The notes beneath the pieces are model-generated. The model saw nothing but the letters and a program-made list of their open reading frames with translations, had not been told where the DNA came from and ran no database searches. From positions 1-37,768 of the forward strand of contig JAAUQO010000031.1 of the NCBI GenBank assembly GCA_012032775.1: DNA of 37,768 nucleotides, read 5' to 3'. This document shows positions 33,000-37,768 of this stretch, in pieces. The DNA comes from Oscillochloris sp. (GTDB lineage: Bacteria > Chloroflexota > Chloroflexia > Chloroflexales > Chloroflexaceae). A program made the translations under genes and the position numbers. Each line of letters opens with the position of its first letter. Within the stretch, counting starts at the first letter, position 1.

Positions 33000-34928
33000 A
33001 TGGGTGGTCACGACGAGCACGATAAGTGGATTGTGCGTTCTACCGAAGGTGTCGGTGCTACGTTCGAAAGCATTCTGAAGTCCCGCCTGAGCCGCCGTGA
33101 TGTGATGAAGACCGTCGGTGTGGGTGCTTCGGCGGTGGTGATCGGTTCACTGGGGATGGAAGCTTCTTCCGTTGCGGCTCAGTCTTCGCCGTCGCTCGCC
33201 TTCACCAAGATCGCGCCGACTGATCCGGCCTTCGACGATGTGGTTGTGCCTGAGGGCTACTACGTTCGTACGCTGATCCGTTGGGGCGAGCCGCTGACTG
33301 CCAGCGCGCCGAGCCACAATGTATGGGAGCAGACCCGCGCAGCCCAGGAGCAGCAGTTCGGCTATAACTGCGACTACGTCGGCTTCTTGCCGTTGCCGGT
33401 CGGCTCGACCAACTCGAATCGCGGGTTGCTTGCTGTGAACCACGAGTACACCAACGAAGAGTTGATGTTCGCGAACTATAGCTTCGATAACCCGACCGCT
33501 ACGCAGGTTGATGTCAGCATTGCCGCCCACGGCATGTCGGTGGTCGAGATCACCCGCGCCCCCGACGGCTCCTGGAGCTATGTGCGCGGCTCGCAGTACA
33601 ACCGCCGCCTCACCGGCTTCACCCCGATGCGCCTCAGCGGCCCGGCCGTCGGCCACCCGCTGATGAAGACCAGCGCCGATCCTGCGGGCACGACGGTGCT
33701 TGGCACCCTTAATAACTGCGCCGGCGGCAAGACGCCCTGGGGCACGGTTTGCACCGCCGAAGAGAACTTCCACCAGTACTTCGGCAACCTCGACGGCCTC
33801 GACAGCAACGACCCGCGCTATGCCATCCACCGCCGCTACGGCATGCCCCGTGAGGCTTCCGAGCGCAAGTGGGAGCGTTTTTACAGCCGCTTCGATGTTG
33901 GCCAGGAGCCGAACGAGGGCTTCCGCCACGGCTGGATGGTCGAGGTCGATCCCTACGACCCGAACATGACGCCGGTTAAGCGCACTGCCCTTGGTCGCTT
34001 CCGCCACGAGGCTGCGACCTTCACCGTTGCCTCCAACGGCCAGGTTGCCGCCTACATGGGCGACGATGCGCAGTTCGAGTATGTGTACAAGTTCGTTACC
34101 GCCGGTCGTTACAACCCGAACGATCGCGCCGCCAACATGAATTTGCTCGATGAGGGCATCCTCTACGTCGCCAAGTTCAACGACGACGGCAGCGGCGAGT
34201 GGATTCCGATGGTTTATGGCCAGGGTCCGCTCACCGAGGCCAACGGCTTCACCTCGCAGGGCGATGTGATGATCAACACCCGCCGCGCCGCCGACCTGCT
34301 CGGCGCCACCAAGATGGATCGCCCCGAGGATGTCGAGCCGAGCCCGGTCACCGGCAAGATCTATGTGGCGCTGACCAACAACACCCGCCGCGGTGCCGAG
34401 GGCCAGGCCGGCACCGATGCGGCCAATCCGCGCGCCAACAACGCCACCGGCCATGTGCTTGAGATCACCGAGACCAACAACGACGCCACGGCGGCGAGTT
34501 TCCGCTGGGAGATGCTCATCCTCGCCGGCTTGCCGAGCGACCCGAGCACCTTCTTCGCCGGCTTCGACAAGAGCCAGGTCAGCCCGATCGGCGCGCCCGA
34601 CAATGTCGCCTTCGATAACCAGGGCAACCTCTGGATCTCGACCGACGGCGCCGCCCGCGCGATCAAGTACAACGACGGCCTGTTCGCCGTGCCGGTCGAG
34701 GGTTCGCAGCGTGGCCATGTGCAGCAGTTCTTCTCGACCGTCACTGGCTCCGAGGTCTGCGGCCCCGAGTTCACTCCCGACAACAAGAGCCTGTTCCTCG
34801 CCATTCAGCACCCCGGCGAGGGCGGCACCTTCGAGGAACCGGTCAGCACCTGGCCCGACCGCGTGGGCCTGCCGCGGCCGAGCGTGATCTACATCGGCGC
34901 CTGGGACAGCCGCGTGATCGGTTCGTAA
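33000..34928 (+). CDS. phoX: PhoX-type (DUF839) alkaline phosphatase, Tat-exported
   Basis: 642 residues. The N-terminal region has a Tat signal (SRRDVMKTVGVGASAVVIGSLG, about 31-52), so it is folded before export. The body is DUF839/PhoX: VPEGYYVRTLIRWGEP, NHEYTNEE, NNCAGGKTPWGTVCTAEEN (conserved Cys and TPWGT region), RFRHEAATF, and FTPDNKSLFLAIQHPGEGG near the end. PhoX enzymes are Ca/Fe-dependent phosphomonoesterases induced by phosphate shortage, and the Pho boxes upstream agree. The codon use is more strongly biased to C-ending codons than in neighbouring genes, suggesting high expression. A strong terminator follows. Confidence 0.93.
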   Translation: MGGHDEHDKWIVRSTEGVGATFESILKSRLSRRDVMKTVGVGASAVVIGSLGMEASSVAAQSSPSLAFTKIAPTDPAFDDVVVPEGYYVRTLIRWGEPLTASAPSHNVWEQTRAAQEQQFGYNCDYVGFLPLPVGSTNSNRGLLAVNHEYTNEELMFANYSFDNPTATQVDVSIAAHGMSVVEITRAPDGSWSYVRGSQYNRRLTGFTPMRLSGPAVGHPLMKTSADPAGTTVLGTLNNCAGGKTPWGTVCTAEENFHQYFGNLDGLDSNDPRYAIHRRYGMPREASERKWERFYSRFDVGQEPNEGFRHGWMVEVDPYDPNMTPVKRTALGRFRHEAATFTVASNGQVAAYMGDDAQFEYVYKFVTAGRYNPNDRAANMNLLDEGILYVAKFNDDGSGEWIPMVYGQGPLTEANGFTSQGDVMINTRRAADLLGATKMDRPEDVEPSPVTGKIYVALTNNTRRGAEGQAGTDAANPRANNATGHVLEITETNNDATAASFRWEMLILAGLPSDPSTFFAGFDKSQVSPIGAPDNVAFDNQGNLWISTDGAARAIKYNDGLFAVPVEGSQRGHVQQFFSTVTGSEVCGPEFTPDNKSLFLAIQHPGEGGTFEEPVSTWPDRVGLPRPSVIYIGAWDSRVIGS

Positions 34929-34946
34929 CTCCGGCGTAGCGCTCCA

Positions 34947-34999
34947 CGCCGGGTGTCGAGATGCAAAATCTTGCGTCTCGACACCCGGCGTTTTATTTC
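34947..34999 (+). terminator. intrinsic terminator of phoX
   Basis: A stem of about 20 bp (34947-34966 with 34971-34990, one mismatch) closes on AATC and is followed by TTTTATTT. It starts 18 bases after the phoX stop. Confidence 0.9.
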
Positions 35000-35036
35000 G
35001 TCATCGCCATGTCATTCATTCGCCGGTGCGATCAGG

Positions 35037-35042
35037 TATACT
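35037..35042 (+). promoter_or_regulatory. -10 box of the glycosidase gene
   Basis: TATACT, with AT-rich sequence TTCATT (35015-35020) 16 bases upstream as a possible -35. The leader is about 70 nt. Confidence 0.45.
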
Positions 35043-35120
35043 GCCACTAAATTACCTTCCATTGTGAGGCAACCCGGCCTGCGGTTGTCATCCGCGATCA
35101 CTAGAAATTCCAGGTGGCTT

Positions 35121-37127
35121 ATGCTGCTCCGCCACAGCTTTCGTCGCGCCCTGGCTTTCCTGACTATTGCCCTGCTGGTGAGTATTCTGCCCGCTGCCCT
35201 GCCGCGTTCGTCGGCCGCGCAGCCTCAGCTTTGGGGCGACAAGGGTACGCCGTTCGGTGTGGTTGCCGCACTTGGTAATCGTGTTCGTAGCGACGAAATT
35301 CCCGCCGCCGTCCAACTGATGCGCGAGGCCGGTGTTCAATGGCAGCGCGAAGAGATTTTCTGGGACGTGGTGCAGAAAGCGCCCGATGGCCCCTTTGGTT
35401 GGGACGGCGACGGCTCGGGGTTCTATAACTACGATTTTGCGATCGATGCCCAGACTCGCGCCGGTATTCAGATCCTCGGTCTGCTCGACTATAATCCGGC
35501 CTGGTTTAAAGGCAAGAATCCCACCCTTGACGAGTGGATCGACGACTGGGGCGATTATGTGTATGCCACAGTCGCACGTTATGGCCGTGAACGTGGCCAG
35601 ATCAAGTATTGGGAGCTGTGGAACGAGCCGAATCTGGCCAAATCCGGTTACGAAAGCGGCCTCTACACGGTGGCCGATTTCGTACGCATTCTTGAGGTCG
35701 GTCGCGCTGCCGCCAAAGCCGCCGATCCCGAGGCGCAGATTGTGATGGGTGGCCTGGCGAGTATCTGGAGCGAGCCGCCATCGCCGTTTCACTACGATTA
35801 TTTCGATTATCTCGACCAGGTGGCCCGCCTCGGCGGCTGGAATCATATCGACATCATCGCGATCCATCCCTATCGACCCGACGCACCCGAGGGCGATGCA
35901 TGGCGCCGCGATCAATCGTTGACGTTTCGTCAGGAACTCGATCGGCTCGATGGGTTGATCGCATACTACGGCGCGAAACCGGTCTGGCTGACTGAACTCG
36001 GTTGGTCTACCAGTAGTCGCTGGCCCGGTGTTGATGGCGATACGCAGGCATTCTTCCTGGTGCGGGCCTATCTGATCGCCCTGGCGCATCCCGGGATTGA
36101 AAAGATCTTTTGGTACGATTTCCGCAATGATACCCGCCCCGGCGCCCCCTACGATCGCCCGGTGTATGATGCAGGTGAAGTTGAATTTCATTATGGCTTG
36201 CTGAATCGTACCTACCCGCTCGATCCCAATCGCGCCGATCTGCGCAAGCCGTCCTTCCTGGCCTATCGCACCATGACCGACCAACTGGCCGGGTTGAGTT
36301 TGCAGGCAGTGGTGCGCGAGGGCGAGGAAGGTATGTTCTGGTATCGTTTCGCCGGGGTGGGGCGGCGCGTCGATGTGATCTGGCGCACCGGCGAAGGCGC
36401 GCCGCAGTTGGCAATTGACTGTAATTGCCGCGAGGCGCTGGTGCGCAGTTGGAACGGCGCGGTTCGTCATGTCGTCTACAGTGACGGCGGGCAGATCCTT
36501 CTGCGCCCGGAAAACCTTGGTGCGCCGCTGTATCTAGAGTACGATCCGCCCCTGGTGGAAGGCGGCGTCCGCTTCGATGTCACCGGCCATAGCCTGCGCG
36601 GCGCGTTCCGACGCTTCTGGGAGGCGAACGGCGGCCTGGCTCGTTTCGGTTATCCGCTTACCGAAGAGTTGATCGAACCGGAGAGTGGTAACGGGCGGCC
36701 GCGGACGGTGCAGTATTTCGAGCGCGTGCGCTTCGAGCATTTCCCTGAGTTGAGCGGTACGCCCTACGAAGTTCAGCTTACCCGCCTCGGCGATGAAGCT
36801 CTGCGCCGGCAGGGGATCGATTGGCGCCAGTTGCCTGGCGGAGGAAGCGAAAATGTGCCGCTGGAATGCTTCTATTTCGCCGAAACCGCCCGCCGGATCT
36901 GCCCGCCCTTCAGCGGCGCCTGGCAATCGGGCGGCGGCCTGGATCTTGTCGGTTTGCCCCTTACCGAAGCTTTTCCGGTGATAGCTGCCGACGGCCATAC
37001 CTATACAGTGCAGTATTTCGAGCGCGCCCGGATCGAACACCATCCGGTCAATCAGGGCACCCCCGCCGAAATTCAACTCGGCCTCCTCGGTCGTGAGTTG
37101 ATCACCACATGGGGTATTGCGCCGTAG
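35121..37127 (+). CDS. secreted glycoside hydrolase with two C-terminal repeat domains
   Basis: 668 residues. A signal peptide (ALAFLTIALLVSILPAALPRSSAA) is followed by a GH-A clan TIM barrel (about 35-370): WELWNEPNLA carries the acid/base Glu and VWLTELGWSTSS the nucleophile Glu, as in GH39/GH5-like enzymes. The last 200 residues are two copies of a Chloroflexi extracellular domain: FWEANGGLARFGYPLTEELI ... VQYFERVRFEH, and GGGLDLVGLPLTEAF ... VQYFERARIEH. These may bind carbohydrate or cell wall. The ATG at 35121 fits the signal peptide; a longer frame runs back into the phoX terminator. The substrate is unknown. The stop lies in a long hairpin. Confidence 0.87.
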   Translation: MLLRHSFRRALAFLTIALLVSILPAALPRSSAAQPQLWGDKGTPFGVVAALGNRVRSDEIPAAVQLMREAGVQWQREEIFWDVVQKAPDGPFGWDGDGSGFYNYDFAIDAQTRAGIQILGLLDYNPAWFKGKNPTLDEWIDDWGDYVYATVARYGRERGQIKYWELWNEPNLAKSGYESGLYTVADFVRILEVGRAAAKAADPEAQIVMGGLASIWSEPPSPFHYDYFDYLDQVARLGGWNHIDIIAIHPYRPDAPEGDAWRRDQSLTFRQELDRLDGLIAYYGAKPVWLTELGWSTSSRWPGVDGDTQAFFLVRAYLIALAHPGIEKIFWYDFRNDTRPGAPYDRPVYDAGEVEFHYGLLNRTYPLDPNRADLRKPSFLAYRTMTDQLAGLSLQAVVREGEEGMFWYRFAGVGRRVDVIWRTGEGAPQLAIDCNCREALVRSWNGAVRHVVYSDGGQILLRPENLGAPLYLEYDPPLVEGGVRFDVTGHSLRGAFRRFWEANGGLARFGYPLTEELIEPESGNGRPRTVQYFERVRFEHFPELSGTPYEVQLTRLGDEALRRQGIDWRQLPGGGSENVPLECFYFAETARRICPPFSGAWQSGGGLDLVGLPLTEAFPVIAADGHTYTVQYFERARIEHHPVNQGTPAEIQLGLLGRELITTWGIAP

Positions 37128-37171
37128 GGCGAAGCATTTGTCGCAAAGCGGCAAATGCTTCACCCTACGGC
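37121..37171. repeat. 24-bp imperfect hairpin of the GGGCGAAGCA family over the glycosidase stop
   Basis: GCCGTAGGG-C-GAAGCATTTG (37121-37140) pairs with CAAATGCTTC-A-CCCTACGGC (37152-37171); the inner CGC/GCG around AAA extends the stem. The TAG stop (37125-37127) is inside it. There is no T-run. Confidence 0.6.
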
Positions 37172-37199
37172 GGCCCCGGCACCGGAATTCCGCATTCCC

Positions 37200-37220
37200 A
37201 TGGTGCATGGTGCATGGTGC
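37200..37220 (+). repeat. three exact ATGGTGC heptamers
   Basis: Exact tandem copies at 37200, 37207 and 37214 in the gap before the last gene. Confidence 0.55.
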
Positions 37221-37258
37221 CTTGATACCCCTCAGACTTAGGACTGATTTCCCCCCTC

Positions 37259-37313
37259 CTTAACACCTTCTTAACAAACTCATGGTAACTGCTTAATCCT
37301 CGGCGGCTAGAAT
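37259..37313 (+). promoter_or_regulatory. Pho-box promoter of the terminal lipoprotein gene
   Basis: CTTAACA (37259-37265) and CTTAACA (37270-37276) repeat with 11-bp period. GTAACT and CTTAAT follow at 37286-37297, and TAGAAT (37308-37313) lies 10 bases later as -10. It matches the phoX promoter in unit and spacing. Confidence 0.5.
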
Positions 37314-37473
37314 ATCCACGTCCTGCGAACGATAGCGCATTGGTGTGCGCACAAATGTTTGTGTCGATGTCCCCGACGACATCAGCACCACCCGCTCCGT
37401 AGCGGACATCAGCAGATTCCACATGGAGTCGGCACACTAATGGTGTGTGTCGCGACAAGAGGAGAGACTATTT

Positions 37474-37695
37474 ATGTTCGGATCTGTTCGCCGTGTATCA
37501 GCCATGCTGATGCTTATGGTGTTGATCGTGCCCGTTATCGCGGCCTGCGGTGGCCAGCCTGCCGCCCAGCCCACTGCCGAGCCAGCCCCGGCAGCCACAG
37601 ATGCCCCGGCTCCGACGGCGGCTCCCGATAGCGGCTTCCTTGCCTATGGCGCCCCAATCGAGGGTTTGTCAGGGTTCTGCTTGGATTGCTTGTAG
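37474..37695 (+). CDS. truncated lipoprotein, start only
   Basis: From the ATG at 37474 (GAGGAGAG upstream) the frame has a lipoprotein signal (MLMLMVLIVPVIAAC, lipobox IAAC) and a Pro/Ala/Thr linker, as in ABC-transporter solute-binding proteins of this group. After residue 50 the sequence stops looking like protein coding (GFCLDCL) and ends at 37695. From about 37640 the other strand has the better coding pattern. The 73-residue product is probably not functional; this may be a join of two unrelated sequences or a rearrangement. The Pho boxes suggest a phosphate-binding protein, but no binding domain is present to check. Confidence 0.5.
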   Translation: MFGSVRRVSAMLMLMVLIVPVIAACGGQPAAQPTAEPAPAATDAPAPTAAPDSGFLAYGAPIEGLSGFCLDCL

Positions 37696-37768
37696 GCCTC
37701 AATGCCTCCGCCGATTGCCGCGCCGATAACCGCGCCGAGGGCGATAATGCCAATGACGACGAGCGGCG
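37644..37768 (-). CDS. C-terminus of a membrane protein with glycine-zipper helix (runs off window)
   Basis: On the minus strand, the last 40 residues of a protein end at the TAG in 37644-37646: PLVVIGIIALGAVIGAAIGGGIEAY, a Gly-rich membrane helix, then KQSKQNPDKPSIGAP. The start is outside the window. It overlaps the tail of the lipoprotein frame. I do not recognise the family; similar Gly-rich helices occur in small pore-like proteins and in RHS-type toxins, which the sequence cannot decide. Confidence 0.35.
   Translation of the reverse strand, partial: PLVVIGIIALGAVIGAAIGGGIEAYKQSKQNPDKPSIGAP

Noticed and set aside
33147..34811. Long open frame (554 codons) antisense to phoX
   Set aside because: phoX has a Tat signal, family motifs and C-rich third positions that leave the opposite frame open; the antisense protein has no known domain.
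1..37768. CRISPR array
   Set aside because: Repeats are 7-nt tandem units or single hairpins; no 25-40 base repeats with unique spacers and no cas gene.
1..37768. tRNA genes
   Set aside because: No T-loop GGTTCGAATCC with acceptor pairing found on either strand; GCTTCGAACC near 23801 lacks the rest.
37644..37768. RHS or polymorphic toxin end
   Set aside because: Only a Gly-rich helix of 25 residues is visible, which is not specific.

Overview
The window is about 38 kb of GC-rich bacterial chromosome with typical Chloroflexi character. Pointers are secreted proteins with Thr/Pro/Ala-rich linkers, a tandem extracellular domain of the type 'FWE-NGG-FGYPL ... VQYFERAR', SpoVS beside RNase Y, and RNase Y, SurE, Ppk1 and ParB versions that look like Chloroflexia proteins. 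I infer a filamentous Chloroflexales-like organism. No rRNA, tRNA, CRISPR, transposase or phage gene is visible, so this is core chromosome with many small intergenic elements.

Layout. 1-2.7 kb: the end of a secreted protein, a von Willebrand A protein and surE. 2.7-6.4 kb (minus): a signalling cluster of cNMP/CBS/DUF294 nucleotidyltransferase (frameshifted), DEDDh exonuclease and a response regulator with a degenerate GGDEF domain. 6.5-8.7 kb (minus): rny and spoVS. 9-14.2 kb: two lipoproteins, rimI, a radical SAM protein, suhB and a glycosyltransferase. 14.2-20.2 kb: a strongly promoted structured leader or ncRNA, a NYN/LOTUS RNA-binding nuclease, trpF, a metallophosphoesterase, a Trm112-like protein and trpB. 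20.3-23.8 kb: a lipid kinase, hsp20, parB, and trxA with a CsoR/CstR-type regulator. 23.9-26.9 kb: UPF0173 hydrolase, a frameshifted 2-hydroxyacid dehydrogenase and glyA. 27-31.3 kb (minus): a zinc peptidase, thpR and ppk1. 31.4 kb to the end: a SelW-like selenoprotein, a frameshifted PfkB kinase, PhoX, a secreted glycosidase, and a lipoprotein fragment meeting an oppositely oriented gene fragment at the right edge.

Main readings. (1) A SelW/Rdx gene has in-frame UGA in a CxxU motif, with a hairpin at the distance expected for a bacterial SECIS. (2) Two nearly identical 17-bp CsoR-family operators lie in the promoters of trxA-csoR and hsp20, so a local thiol/sulfur or metal stress regulon is likely. 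(3) Direct TTAACN repeats with 11-bp period lie upstream of phoX and of the last lipoprotein, suggesting a Pho regulon. (4) A 414-nt gap holds a consensus promoter followed by sequence that folds into one long hairpin of about 170 nt. (5) Gene ends carry heptanucleotide tandem repeats and a family of GGGCGAAGCA palindromes that often contain the stop codon. (6) Three genes each carry one 1-nt frameshift whose repair restores the usual family length, so sequencing error or very recent decay are both possible.

Promoters, where readable, are of the housekeeping type: TTGACA or weak -35 boxes with TG-N-TATACT/TATAAT extended -10 boxes.
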